Origin: Bacteroidales bacterium
Lineage (GTDB): Bacteria > Bacteroidota > Bacteroidia > Bacteroidales > UBA1402
Direction of reading: 5' to 3'
Assembly: GCA_017464285.1 (NCBI GenBank)
Contig: JAFUDT010000013.1
Location: forward strand, 62,001-126,000
DNA length: 64,000 nucleotides
Shown here: in pieces, positions 27,183-35,625 of the stretch
Position numbering within the stretch: the first letter of the stretch is position 1
How the letters are laid out: the number at the start of each line of letters is the position of its first letter
The notes under the pieces: generated by a model
Told to the model about the DNA's origin: nothing
What the model saw: the letters and a program-made list of their open reading frames with translations, nothing else
Databases searched by the model: none
Made by a program: the position numbers and the translations under genes

Positions 27183-27656
27183 ATGATAGAACTCAACGAG
27201 CACAATAAACAGGAATACCCGCCCATGCATACGGCCGAGCACATACTGAACGCCACTATGGTGAAGATGTTCGGTTGTCCGCGGTCGAAAAACGCCCATA
27301 TTGAGCGCAAGAAGAGCAAATGCGACTACTTGCTCCCACGCGAACCGACCCAGGCCGATATTCAGGCAGTCGAGGACCGGGTCAACGAGGTGATTGCCGC
27401 CTCGCTGCCGGTGACAGTCGAGTTTATGGATCGTGAACAGGCTGCGGCCATAGTGGATTTGAGCAAACTGCCCCCGGATGCCAGTCAGACCTTGCGCATT
27501 GTCCGCGTCGGCCATTATGATGCCTGTGCCTGTATCGGCGCTCATGTGCAGGACACAGCTGAACTGGGGCGTTTCAAGATTATTTCCTACGACTATGAAG
27601 ACGGTCGCCTGCGGCTGCGTTTCAAGTTGGAGGACTGTCCCTGGCAGGAGCTCTGA
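27183..27656 (+). CDS. AlaX-like alanyl-tRNA editing protein
   Basis: A 157-residue stand-alone editing domain of the threonyl/alanyl-tRNA-synthetase SAD family, which hydrolyses mischarged Ser- or Gly-tRNA-Ala in the cytoplasm. The zinc site is complete: HTAEH at residues 16-20 and CIGAH with C117 and H121 (HxxxH and CxxxH). No synthetase catalytic core is attached. The stop overlaps the mntP start by one base, so the two are coupled. There is no obvious biochemical link with manganese export. Threonyl-tRNA editing is the main alternative. Confidence 0.88.
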   Translation: MIELNEHNKQEYPPMHTAEHILNATMVKMFGCPRSKNAHIERKKSKCDYLLPREPTQADIQAVEDRVNEVIAASLPVTVEFMDREQAAAIVDLSKLPPDASQTLRIVRVGHYDACACIGAHVQDTAELGRFKIISYDYEDGRLRLRFKLEDCPWQEL

Positions 27657-28216
27657 TGAATCTGACGGAAGTTTTACTGCTGTCCGTGGGGCTGGCGATG
27701 GATTGCTTTGCTGTTTCGGCCGCCTGCGGTCTGGTGATGAAGAAATTCCAGCTGTGGCCGATGCTGCGGCTGGCATTCATGTTTGGGTTGTTCCAGGCCT
27801 TGATGCCCTGTCTGGGCTGGCTGGCCGGCAGCCAGTTCTACCGCTATATCCATGATTTCGACCATTGGATAGCTTTCGGCATCCTGTTTTTCCTGGGTGT
27901 ACGGATGATTTGGGAAAACCTGCATTCCAAGAAAAGCAGCCAGTGGATCGATCCCTATCGCTGGCAGGTGGTGCTGGCTCTGTCTGTGGCTACAAGCATT
28001 GATGCTCTGGCAGCCGGATTGTCTTTTTCGTTGTTGGAACAATCAGTCTGGCTGACGGTGGCGATCATCGGCCTGGTCTCTTTTCTGTTCTCCTGGGCCG
28101 GCCTGTTGCTGTCGCTGTCCACGGGCGACAGACTGACCAGGAGGGCCGAGCTGGCAGGCGGAATTCTGCTCATCGCCATCGGCCTTAAAATTCTTCTCAG
28201 CCATCTGGCCGGCTGA
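27656..28216 (+). CDS. mntP: Manganese efflux pump MntP
   Basis: Inner-membrane exporter of Mn2+ with 186 residues and six membrane segments. The two duplicated signatures of the family are present: GLAMDCFAVSAACG near residue 13 and SVATSIDALAAGLSF near residue 112, whose Asp residues are needed for transport in E. coli MntP. In many bacteria the gene is controlled by a Mn-sensing yybP-ykoY riboswitch. Here it starts inside the stop of the AlaX gene, so no such leader is possible at this position. Confidence 0.94.
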   Translation: MNLTEVLLLSVGLAMDCFAVSAACGLVMKKFQLWPMLRLAFMFGLFQALMPCLGWLAGSQFYRYIHDFDHWIAFGILFFLGVRMIWENLHSKKSSQWIDPYRWQVVLALSVATSIDALAAGLSFSLLEQSVWLTVAIIGLVSFLFSWAGLLLSLSTGDRLTRRAELAGGILLIAIGLKILLSHLAG

Positions 28217-28230
28217 ATTCTCGGAAAATG

Positions 28231-28268
28231 AAAAAAAAACGGGCCTGGAAGAATAGTTCCGGACCCGC
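28231..28268 (-). terminator. Terminator of the GH105 gene
   Basis: On the minus strand, an 11-bp arm CGGGTCCGGAA pairs with TTCCAGGCCCG (one mismatch, one G-U) around a short loop. Nine T residues follow (28231-28239). It lies 20 bases past the GH105 stop and also faces the end of mntP. Confidence 0.8.
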
Positions 28269-28287
28269 CTGAAATGGAATCGGTATT

Positions 28288-29454
28288 TTATTCCCGACAG
28301 AGTTTATAGACTTCCGAGCCGGCCATCAGCAGACAGCCCAGGGCGTAGTCTTCGAAATCCGGTTCGTGGTCGTAAGTGACCGGCTGGCCTTCGCTGGGCT
28401 GTTTGCCGGTGCCCTGAACGTAGCCCAGAAAACCGTTGGAATGGACAGCTTCCTCCAGGGCCTTCCAGCCTTTGATGACCACAGGCATATATTCTTTTGC
28501 CGGCAGCAGCCCTTGGCGGATACCCCAGGCCATGCCGAAGACAAAGAGGGCAGTGCCGCTGCTTTCCTTACCGCCGTAGTCCTCCGGATCGGCCAGGCTT
28601 GGATTCCAGTAGCCGTCAGCGCGCTGCAGGGGAACCAGCGCCTTGGCCATGGCCTTGAAATCTTTGATATACTGTTTGCGGTGGACTTCATTGGCAGGAG
28701 TGCGTTCCATGTAGCGTGCCAGGGCGGCAAATACCCAGCCGTTTCCCCGGGACCAGTAGCACTGTTTCCCGTTGGGGGTGGTGTATGGCGGGCAGAAGTC
28801 GGCATCCCGCCACCAAAGGCCGTCTTTGGCGTTCCACAGTCCGCCGCCGATTTCGTTGCGTGTCTGGCTGTACATCTGCCAGGCTTTTTCATAATAACGC
28901 TCATCACCGGTGACCTCTCCCAGCAGGGCAAAGACGGGCATGGCCATCTGGATGGCATCAATCCATGTCCAGTCGCCCTTCTGAGGAGTATTGACCAGCA
29001 TATCCATACAGATACGAATGTTCTTGATCTTCCCGGGGGCGGGTTCCAGCTTGTACAGTTCCAGATAGGTCTGTCCGGCACACTGGTTATCGGCATTGCG
29101 GGTGGTATTGCCACGGTGCAGGCCCCACTGGTGAGTCTCTGCCCAGTCGGTGGCATATTTCAGATATTCTTCACGCGGATAGATCTCATGCAGTGCCATC
29201 AGCCCTTCGTAGTAGACCGAGCGGGTCCAGATATGGCTGGGGCGGGCCACGCCGCGGACATGGCTTTCTGCGGCCACATCGGCATATTTGTCCATAAAAT
29301 AGCGATTGGCGCGCTGCATTACGTTCAGCACCCGACCGGCCGAAGGAAGCTCCTGTCCGTCTTCGGCGGTTTTTTGGGCATGGCCGTGCATATTACCGGT
29401 CAGGAAGGCACAGGCCAGCATCAAAACATAGATTAGGGAAGTGGATTGTTTCAT
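28288..29454 (-). CDS. Glycoside hydrolase family 105 (unsaturated rhamnogalacturonyl/glucuronyl hydrolase)
   Basis: Hydrolase of 388 residues that removes the 4,5-unsaturated uronic acid left by polysaccharide lyases, for example on rhamnogalacturonan oligosaccharides (YteR/YesR type). The N-terminus MKQSTSLIYVLMLACAFLTG is a signal peptide, so the enzyme is periplasmic or secreted. The (alpha/alpha)6 barrel motifs are WTWIDAIQMAMP, in which D166 matches the catalytic Asp of YteR, plus CYWSRGNGWVFAALA and ESSGTALFVFGMAWG. It is transcribed alone and ends at a strong terminator. It pairs functionally with the pectate lyase at 62.7 kb but is not linked to it. Confidence 0.9.
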   Translation of the reverse strand: MKQSTSLIYVLMLACAFLTGNMHGHAQKTAEDGQELPSAGRVLNVMQRANRYFMDKYADVAAESHVRGVARPSHIWTRSVYYEGLMALHEIYPREEYLKYATDWAETHQWGLHRGNTTRNADNQCAGQTYLELYKLEPAPGKIKNIRICMDMLVNTPQKGDWTWIDAIQMAMPVFALLGEVTGDERYYEKAWQMYSQTRNEIGGGLWNAKDGLWWRDADFCPPYTTPNGKQCYWSRGNGWVFAALARYMERTPANEVHRKQYIKDFKAMAKALVPLQRADGYWNPSLADPEDYGGKESSGTALFVFGMAWGIRQGLLPAKEYMPVVIKGWKALEEAVHSNGFLGYVQGTGKQPSEGQPVTYDHEPDFEDYALGCLLMAGSEVYKLCRE

Positions 29455-29535
29455 GACGGTTTTATTTTGACGGAGCTAAGATAATCATTTTATTTCTGTC
29501 CGGCTACATGCTGCTCCACAATTGTGTAAAAAGCC

Positions 29536-29543
29536 TAACTTTG
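29536..29543 (+). promoter_or_regulatory. -7 box of the ThrE gene
   Basis: TAACTTTG lies 20 bases before the ATG at 29564, and no TTTG is seen at the proper -33 spacing. It excludes the longer frame that would start at GTG 29522. Confidence 0.5.
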
Positions 29544-29563
29544 CACCCGTATCGCGTTTGGAA

Positions 29564-30802
29564 ATGGAAAAGGGAACAAATTCCGCCCCTCAGGCGGAAC
29601 AGGCATTGGAAATAGCCGCACGGGCAGGGCATATACTGCTGGAAAACGGGGCAGAGATATCCAGGGTCGAAGAGACCATGGAACGTATCTCCTCTCACTA
29701 CGGAGTCGACCGCAAGAGCTTTTTTGTGCTCAGCAACGGTATTTTCACCACCGGTCACCGCTTCGCCAGCGTGGAATATATCCCCTTTAAGGGGACACGG
29801 CTCGATAAGGTGGTGGAGATTAATCAACTGTCGAGAGATATAGAAAGCGGCCAGTTGGAACTGCCCCAGGCAGAATCCCGTCTGGAGGAAATCGGTCGCC
29901 TGCCTGAAAAATCTTTCTGGGAGCAGCTGGCAGGTTCCGCTGTCGGCAGTGCCGGCTTCTGCATCATTTTCGGCGGCAGTCTCCCGGACAGTCTGGTCTC
30001 GCTGATAGCCGGCCTGTTGCTGTATGTTTTTGTGCTGGGACCGGGCAGGCACATGTCCAAGATGCTGTGCAACATCTGCGGAGGAGCGGTGGCCTCGATT
30101 GTCTGCCTGCTCTGTTATAAGCTGGGTATGGGCAACAGTCTCAGCCACATGATTATCGGGTCCATCATTCCGCTTATTCCCGGTGTTCCTTTTACCAATG
30201 GTATCCGAGACCTGGCCAACGAAGACTATATAGCCGGAGCCACGCGCCTGCTCGATGCCTTACTGGTGTTTTTCAGCATCGCCCTGGGCGTCTCGCTCAC
30301 ATTTCTGGCAGATAGCCGTATCGAGGGCGGCGTAATTGAAATAAGCACTTCGCTTTCAGATAGCCATACTTCGGCCCTGTCGATACAGCTGCTGTCGGCG
30401 TTCATAGGTACCTTGGGATTTTCCGTGCTGTTCGGGGTGCCGCGCTGTCACTACATGGTGTGCGGCCTGACGGCTACGGCCGGCTGGCTGGTGTATCTGC
30501 TCATGCTGCGTCTGGCCGGTGTGTCGGTGGTGGAGGCAACGGCTGTTGCCACTGTGGTGGTGGCTCTGCTGTCGTGGGGGCTTGCCGTCTTGAGGAGATG
30601 CCCCACCACGGTGTTCCTGATATGCGGCATTTTTCCGCTCATTCCGGGAGCTGGAATCTATTGGACCACCTACTACATCGTGTCCAATCAACTCACCATG
30701 GCCCTTACCAGTGGCTTTACTGCCCTGAAAATCACCATTGCCATCATACTTGGCATTATTATCACCACCCTTGTCACTCCCTTGCTGCACAGGAACAGGT
30801 GA
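29564..30802 (+). CDS. Threonine/serine exporter, ThrE family, both halves fused
   Basis: Inner-membrane exporter of 412 residues. The N-terminal ThrE domain (about 10-250) has the soluble signature ILLENGAEISRVEETMERIS, then FTTGHRFASVEYIPFKGT, followed by five membrane segments (IIPLIPGVPFTNGIRDL is typical). The C-terminal half (about 270-405, DUF3815/ThrE_2 type) adds five more, including CGIFPLIPGAGIYWTTYYI. In many bacteria the two halves are separate genes (yjjP/yjjB); here they are one chain, as in Corynebacterium ThrE. It probably exports serine or threonine. The start MEKGTNSAP is set by the -7 box upstream. It converges on rarA with a 7-base gap. Confidence 0.9.
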   Translation: MEKGTNSAPQAEQALEIAARAGHILLENGAEISRVEETMERISSHYGVDRKSFFVLSNGIFTTGHRFASVEYIPFKGTRLDKVVEINQLSRDIESGQLELPQAESRLEEIGRLPEKSFWEQLAGSAVGSAGFCIIFGGSLPDSLVSLIAGLLLYVFVLGPGRHMSKMLCNICGGAVASIVCLLCYKLGMGNSLSHMIIGSIIPLIPGVPFTNGIRDLANEDYIAGATRLLDALLVFFSIALGVSLTFLADSRIEGGVIEISTSLSDSHTSALSIQLLSAFIGTLGFSVLFGVPRCHYMVCGLTATAGWLVYLLMLRLAGVSVVEATAVATVVVALLSWGLAVLRRCPTTVFLICGIFPLIPGAGIYWTTYYIVSNQLTMALTSGFTALKITIAIILGIIITTLVTPLLHRNR

Positions 30803-30809
30803 TACTGGC

Positions 30810-32081
30810 TCAGAACCGGTTTTTCCAGCGCTGGCGCAGGAAGTCGCGCAGTTTGTTCTCGGCGGGGTTTTCCTGGGGCTGCCACAGGGGTTGTCCCTGC
30901 ATCTCCGGCGGCAGGTACTGCTCTTCGATGAAATGCCCCGGAAAATCGTGCGGATATTTGTACTCGGCTCCATAGCCCAGGTTTTTCATCAGTTTGGTCG
31001 GGGCGTTGCGCAGGTGCAGCGGCACGGGCAGATTGCCGGTCTGGCGGACCTTCTCCAAGGCTCCGTCCACGGCCAGGTAGGCTGAATTGCTCTTCGGGCT
31101 GGAGGCCAGGTAAATGGTGGTCTCCGACAGGATGATACGGCCCTCGGGCCAGCCGATCTTATGAATGGCGTCAAAGCAGGCGTTGGCCAGCAGCAGGGCA
31201 TTGGGATTGGCCAGTCCGATGTCTTCACTGGCCAGGATTAGCAGCCGCCGGGCGATGAATTTGGGATCTTCGCCGCCTTCAATCATGCGCGCCAGCCAGT
31301 AAACGGCGGCATCCGGGTCGCTGCCGCGTACTGACTTGATGAAAGCCGAAATAATGTCGTAGTGCATCTCTCCGTTTTTGTCGTAGGCCAGGGGGTTCTC
31401 CTGCAGGCGCTCGACTACGGTCCGGTTGTTGATGACTACGGTCTGCCCGGGATCTTCGGCCTGGCACATGAGTTCGACGATGTTGAGCAGTTTGCGGGCG
31501 TCTCCGCCGGCAAAACGGAAGAGATTGTCTTTCTCGTCAACGACTATCGTTCTTTCCTTGAGTTCTTTGTCTTCTTTGACGGCCCGCTGCAGCAGGGTGT
31601 CAAGGTCATCGTCGTCCAGAGGCTTGAGCACATAGACCTGACAGCGGGAAAGCAAGGGGGTGATGACTTCAAAGGAGGGGTTCTCCGTTGTGGCTCCTAC
31701 CAGAATGACGGTCCCGTTCTCGACGGCGGAAAGCAGTGAATCCTGCTGAGCCTTGTTGAAACGGTGGATTTCATCAATGAAAAGAATCGGTGTCTTGCCT
31801 TCGAAGAAAAGACTGTTACGGGCCTTGTCGATGACCTCGCGCACCTCTTTTACGCCGGAAGTGACGGCGCTGAGCGTAAAGAAAGGGCAGGCCAGCTGAG
31901 TGGCCACAATGCGGGCCAGAGTAGTCTTGCCCACTCCGGGAGGTCCCCAGAGGATGAAGGACGACAGCCGTCCGCTGTCGATCATCCGGCGCAATACGGC
32001 CCCCGGGCCGACCAGATGCTGCTGGCCGACATAGTTGTCCAGGGAAGTGGGACGCATTCTTTCTGCGAGAGGCTGTGACAT
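30810..32081 (-). CDS. rarA: Replication-associated recombination protein RarA (MgsA)
   Basis: AAA+ ATPase of 423 residues related to clamp-loader subunits and eukaryotic WRNIP1, acting at stalled replication forks. In order: N-terminus MSQPLAERMRPTSLDNYVGQ; Walker A GPPGVGKTT; Walker B LFIDEIHRFNKAQQD; sensor 1 VGATTENPSFEV; sensor 2 AGGDARKLLN; and the tetramerisation domain with MIEGGEDPKFIARRLLIL and NAPTKLMKNLGYG. Length and order are normal. A -7 box TATTTTTG lies on the minus strand at 32146-32153. Confidence 0.96.
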   Translation of the reverse strand: MSQPLAERMRPTSLDNYVGQQHLVGPGAVLRRMIDSGRLSSFILWGPPGVGKTTLARIVATQLACPFFTLSAVTSGVKEVREVIDKARNSLFFEGKTPILFIDEIHRFNKAQQDSLLSAVENGTVILVGATTENPSFEVITPLLSRCQVYVLKPLDDDDLDTLLQRAVKEDKELKERTIVVDEKDNLFRFAGGDARKLLNIVELMCQAEDPGQTVVINNRTVVERLQENPLAYDKNGEMHYDIISAFIKSVRGSDPDAAVYWLARMIEGGEDPKFIARRLLILASEDIGLANPNALLLANACFDAIHKIGWPEGRIILSETTIYLASSPKSNSAYLAVDGALEKVRQTGNLPVPLHLRNAPTKLMKNLGYGAEYKYPHDFPGHFIEEQYLPPEMQGQPLWQPQENPAENKLRDFLRQRWKNRF

Positions 32082-32145
32082 GAGACAGGTCCTTTAGGCT
32101 GCCGCCATGACGATAGAACACGGGCAGGCGGACTGATGCCGTCTG

Positions 32146-32153
32146 CAAAAATA
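32146..32153 (-). promoter_or_regulatory. -7 box of rarA
   Basis: TATTTTTG on the minus strand, about 65 bases before the rarA ATG. No convincing -33 element is seen. Confidence 0.4.
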
Positions 32154-32213
32154 GGAATAATTTCGGGATTGACGCCCTTGGGGAAGGACTAAAATAATTA
32201 TAGGTCCCATTTT

Positions 32214-32245
32214 CTTGGCAAACGAAAAAATAAGTTGTACTTTTG
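32214..32245 (+). promoter_or_regulatory. Promoter of the serC-serA-DUF1015 operon
   Basis: CTTG at 32214-32217 and TACTTTTG at 32238-32245, separated by 20 bases, match the Bacteroidetes promoter. The leader to serC would be about 40 bases, AT-rich, with no structured riboswitch seen. Confidence 0.65.
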
Positions 32246-32292
32246 CTGCGATTTAATCGAAAAAAAAGAGGAAATATCAATTCAACCCCATC

Positions 32293-33366
32293 ATGAAGAA
32301 ATACAACTTTTACGCCGGTCCCTCCATTTTGAGCGAGTATGCAATCAAGAAGACTGCCGAGGCAGTCATGGACTTTGCCGGAACCGGCCTGTCGCTCATG
32401 GAAGTTTCCCACCGCGGCAAGGAATTTACGGCTGTTATCACCGAGGCCCGTGCCCTCATCAAGGAGTTGCTGCAAATCCCTGAGGATTTTGATGTCGTCT
32501 TCCTGGGCGGCGGCGCCAGCATGCAGTTCTGTATGGCTCCCTACAATTTCCTGGAGAAAAAGGCCGCCTTCCTTGACACCGGCACATGGGCTTCCAAGGC
32601 CATCAAGGAGGCTAAGCTTTTCGGAGAGGTGAATGTGGTGGCATCTTCCAAAGCCGACAACTACACCTACATTCCCAAGCAGTACGAAGTACCTGCCGAT
32701 GTCGACTATTTCTACTATTGCACCAATAACACCATCTACGGAACGGAAACGCATCGCGATCTCTCCTTCGGCAACATTCCCGTGATTGCAGACATGTCGT
32801 CCGATATCTTCTCCCGCCCGATAGATTTCAGCCATTACGACCTGATTTTTGCCGGTGCCCAGAAGAACCTGGCTCCTGCCGGAGTCACGCTGGTCATCGT
32901 CCGCAAGAGCGCCCTGGGCCGTGTCAGCCGTCCGATACCGACCATGCTCGACTACCGTACCCATGTCGACAAGGAATCGATGTTCAACACGCCTCCTGTA
33001 CTGCCTATCTTCACGGCTCTTCAGACGGCTAAGTGGTACAAGGAACTGGGCGGAGTGGAAGTCCTTTACAAAATCAACCGGGAAAAAGCCGGTATTCTGT
33101 ACGATGAAATCGACAACAACCGCATGTTCCGGGGCACTGTCACCTGCAAGGAAGACCGTTCCATCATGAATGTCTGCTTTGTCATGGCCGACGAGTACAA
33201 GGATCTGGAAGAGGATTTCGCCAAGTTCGCCGCCGAGGCCGGTATGATCGGCATCAAGGGCCACCGTTCGGTCGGAGGCTTCCGCGCTTCCATCTACAAT
33301 GGCATGCCTATGGCTGGAGTTCAGGCCTTGGTGGACACGATGAAGAAATTTGCTGCAACAAGATAA
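32293..33366 (+). CDS. serC: Phosphoserine aminotransferase
   Basis: PLP enzyme that converts 3-phosphohydroxypyruvate + glutamate to phosphoserine, and also serves pyridoxine synthesis. The 357-residue protein begins [20 protein letters not shown] (the SerC NFxAGPS start). The PLP Lys is K191 in [15 protein letters not shown]. The phosphate-binding end [11 protein letters not shown] matches the family. First gene of the serine operon, followed by serA after 25 bases. Confidence 0.97.
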   Translation: MKKYNFYAGPSILSEYAIKKTAEAVMDFAGTGLSLMEVSHRGKEFTAVITEARALIKELLQIPEDFDVVFLGGGASMQFCMAPYNFLEKKAAFLDTGTWASKAIKEAKLFGEVNVVASSKADNYTYIPKQYEVPADVDYFYYCTNNTIYGTETHRDLSFGNIPVIADMSSDIFSRPIDFSHYDLIFAGAQKNLAPAGVTLVIVRKSALGRVSRPIPTMLDYRTHVDKESMFNTPPVLPIFTALQTAKWYKELGGVEVLYKINREKAGILYDEIDNNRMFRGTVTCKEDRSIMNVCFVMADEYKDLEEDFAKFAAEAGMIGIKGHRSVGGFRASIYNGMPMAGVQALVDTMKKFAATR

Positions 33367-33391
33367 ATCAATCCAAATTATTAATTGAGCA

Positions 33392-34312
33392 ATGCAGGTA
33401 TTAGTTGCTACTGACAAGCCTTTTGCCCCCGTGGCTGTGAAAGGCATCAAGGATGTGCTTGACAAGGCGGGCTACGAGATGGTGCTGCTGGAGAAATACG
33501 GTGACAAATCTGTTTTCGCCAAGGCAGCCGCTACGGCCGACGCCATTATTATCCGCAGTGATGTGGTCGACGAGCAGATCTTCTCAGCTGCTCCCAATCT
33601 GAAAATCGTGGTCCGTGCCGGCGCCGGATATGACAACGTGGACCTTGAGGCTGCCACCCAGCATGGAGTCTGCGTGATGAATACCCCCGGGCAGAACTCC
33701 AACGCCGTGGCAGAACTGGCTTTCGGACTGATGGTTTATGCCGTGCGGAACCTGTACAACGGTACTTCCGGAACAGAGCTGAAGGGCAAGAAACTGGGAA
33801 TACACGCCTATGGTAACGTAGGCCGCAACGTGGCTCGTATCGCCAAGGGTTTCGGTATGGAGGTCTATGCCTATGATGCCTACGTCCCGGCCAACGTCAT
33901 GAAACAGGAGGGGGTTAATCCCGTAGCGACGGCCGAGGAACTGTACAGCACCTGCGATGTCGTTTCACTGCATATTCCGGCCACGGCCGAAACCAAGAAC
34001 TCAATTAATGCCGCCTTGGTGGGAAAGATGCCCAAAAACGGTGTGCTGATCAATACGGCCCGTAAGGAGGTGATAGACGAGACTTCGCTGTTGGTACTCA
34101 TGGAAACGCGTACCGACCTCAAGTACATGACCGATGTCATGCCTGCTGCCGATGCCAAGTTTACCGAAAAATTCCCTGACCGTTATTTTGCCACTCCCAA
34201 GAAGATGGGGGCCCAGACGGCCGAGGCCAATATCAACGCAGGCATTGCCGCCGCCCGTCAGATTGTCGATTTCTTTGAGAACGGCAACGAAAAATTCCGC
34301 GTGAACAAATAA
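33392..34312 (+). CDS. serA: D-3-phosphoglycerate dehydrogenase (short form, Lys active site)
   Basis: Oxidises 3-phosphoglycerate to phosphohydroxypyruvate, the first step of serine synthesis. At 306 residues it is the short form, with no ACT or intervening domain and hence no obvious serine feedback site. The NAD-binding fold shows LGIHAYGNVGRNVARIAKGF. The usual TPH..G motif of 2-hydroxyacid dehydrogenases reads TPKKMGAQT, so K270 or K271 stands where the catalytic His normally is, as in the Lys-type dehydrogenase known from Entamoeba. It lies between serC and DUF1015 in one operon. Confidence 0.93.
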   Translation: MQVLVATDKPFAPVAVKGIKDVLDKAGYEMVLLEKYGDKSVFAKAAATADAIIIRSDVVDEQIFSAAPNLKIVVRAGAGYDNVDLEAATQHGVCVMNTPGQNSNAVAELAFGLMVYAVRNLYNGTSGTELKGKKLGIHAYGNVGRNVARIAKGFGMEVYAYDAYVPANVMKQEGVNPVATAEELYSTCDVVSLHIPATAETKNSINAALVGKMPKNGVLINTARKEVIDETSLLVLMETRTDLKYMTDVMPAADAKFTEKFPDRYFATPKKMGAQTAEANINAGIAAARQIVDFFENGNEKFRVNK

Positions 34313-34356
34313 AATCCCGGCCGCATCCTTTTCGATGCGCCGTCAAAACCGATACT

Positions 34357-35598
34357 ATGGCAAAAGTAAAACCTTTCAGAGGTTGGAGGCCACCTGTCGA
34401 TCTTGTCGAACAGGTGGTTTCGCGTCCTTACGACGTGCTGAACTCAGAAGAAGCCCGCCAAGAGGCCGGGGACAATGAAAAGTCTCTGTATCATATCATT
34501 AAGCCGGAAATAGACTTCCCGGCCGGCACGGACGAACACGACCCCAAAGTCTATGACAAGGCCGTGGAAAATTTCCGCAAGTTTCGTGAGAAGGGCTGGC
34601 TCAGACAGGACGAAAAGGAACTCTACTATATCTATGCCCAGACGATGAACGGCCGCACGCAGTACGGTCTGGTGGTCTGCGCCAATGTGGAGGACTACAT
34701 GACGGGCGTTATCAAAAAACACGAACTGACCCGTCGTGACAAGGAGGAGGACCGTATGAAGCACGTTCGCATCAACAGTGCCAATATCGAGCCGGTGTTT
34801 TTTGCCTATCCGGCCCAGGCCGAACTGGATGCCATCGTGAGTGAATGGACGAAAAAGCAGCCCGAATATGATTTCATCGCTCCGGACGGTTTCGGCCATC
34901 ATTTCTGGGTGATTGACGATGACAGGACGATTGCCCGTATCACCGCCTGCTTTGCGGCCATGCCGGCCCTGTATATCGCCGACGGGCATCATCGTACGGC
35001 GGCGGCGGCCCTGGTGGGCAATGAACGCCGTCTGGCCAATCCGCATCATCGCGGAGACGAGGAATACAATTACTTCCTGGCTGTCTGTTTCCCGGACAAT
35101 CAGCTGAATATCATTGACTACAACAGGGTGGTCAAAGACCTGAACGGTTTGGACACCGCGGCATTCCTGAAAGCCTTGGAGACCGATTTCGAAGTGACTT
35201 GCCAGGGCAGGGACATCTATCATCCCAAGTCTCTGCACAACTTCGCCCTCTATGTCGAGGGACAATGGTATTCCCTGACAGCCCGCCCCGGCCGCTATGA
35301 CGATCAGGATCCGATCGGCGTCCTGGATGTGACGATCTCCTCCAACTTGATACTGGACAGAATCCTCGGAATCAAGGATCTTCGCTCTGACAAGCGCATT
35401 GACTTCGTGGGCGGTATCCGAGGCCTGGGCGAGCTGGTCCGCCGTGTGGACAGCGGTGAAATGAAGGCAGCGCTGGCCTTGTACCCGGTATCGATGAAAC
35501 AGCTCATCGACATAGCCGACAGCGGTAACATCATGCCGCCCAAGACGACCTGGTTCGAACCCAAGCTGCGCAGCGGTCTGGTGATCCACACCTTTTGA
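34357..35598 (+). CDS. DUF1015 protein with DGHHR motif (possible serine kinase-like enzyme)
   Basis: A 413-residue cytoplasmic protein of family DUF1015. It begins MAKVKPFRGWRPPVDLVEQV with RPYDVLN, and has IADGHHRTAAAAL, with DGHHR at residues 209-213. DGHHR is the type of motif found in ParB/sulfiredoxin-fold serine kinases such as archaeal SerK and staphylococcal SbnI, so a kinase or phosphotransfer role on serine is an attractive inference. It is not an established function of DUF1015. It lies 44 bases after serA in the serC-serA operon, which lacks a phosphoserine phosphatase gene in this window. The end of the gene, 27 bases before yigZ, carries no terminator. Confidence 0.88.
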   Translation: MAKVKPFRGWRPPVDLVEQVVSRPYDVLNSEEARQEAGDNEKSLYHIIKPEIDFPAGTDEHDPKVYDKAVENFRKFREKGWLRQDEKELYYIYAQTMNGRTQYGLVVCANVEDYMTGVIKKHELTRRDKEEDRMKHVRINSANIEPVFFAYPAQAELDAIVSEWTKKQPEYDFIAPDGFGHHFWVIDDDRTIARITACFAAMPALYIADGHHRTAAAALVGNERRLANPHHRGDEEYNYFLAVCFPDNQLNIIDYNRVVKDLNGLDTAAFLKALETDFEVTCQGRDIYHPKSLHNFALYVEGQWYSLTARPGRYDDQDPIGVLDVTISSNLILDRILGIKDLRSDKRIDFVGGIRGLGELVRRVDSGEMKAALALYPVSMKQLIDIADSGNIMPPKTTWFEPKLRSGLVIHTF

Positions 35599-35625
35599 GC
35601 TGCCGCTGGCAGAGACAGCATTGCC

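Noticed and set aside
31816..33465. Minus-strand frame of 549 codons antisense to serC and reaching into rarA
   Set aside because: Antisense to a clear serC, and its downstream part merely reads rarA in the wrong frame.
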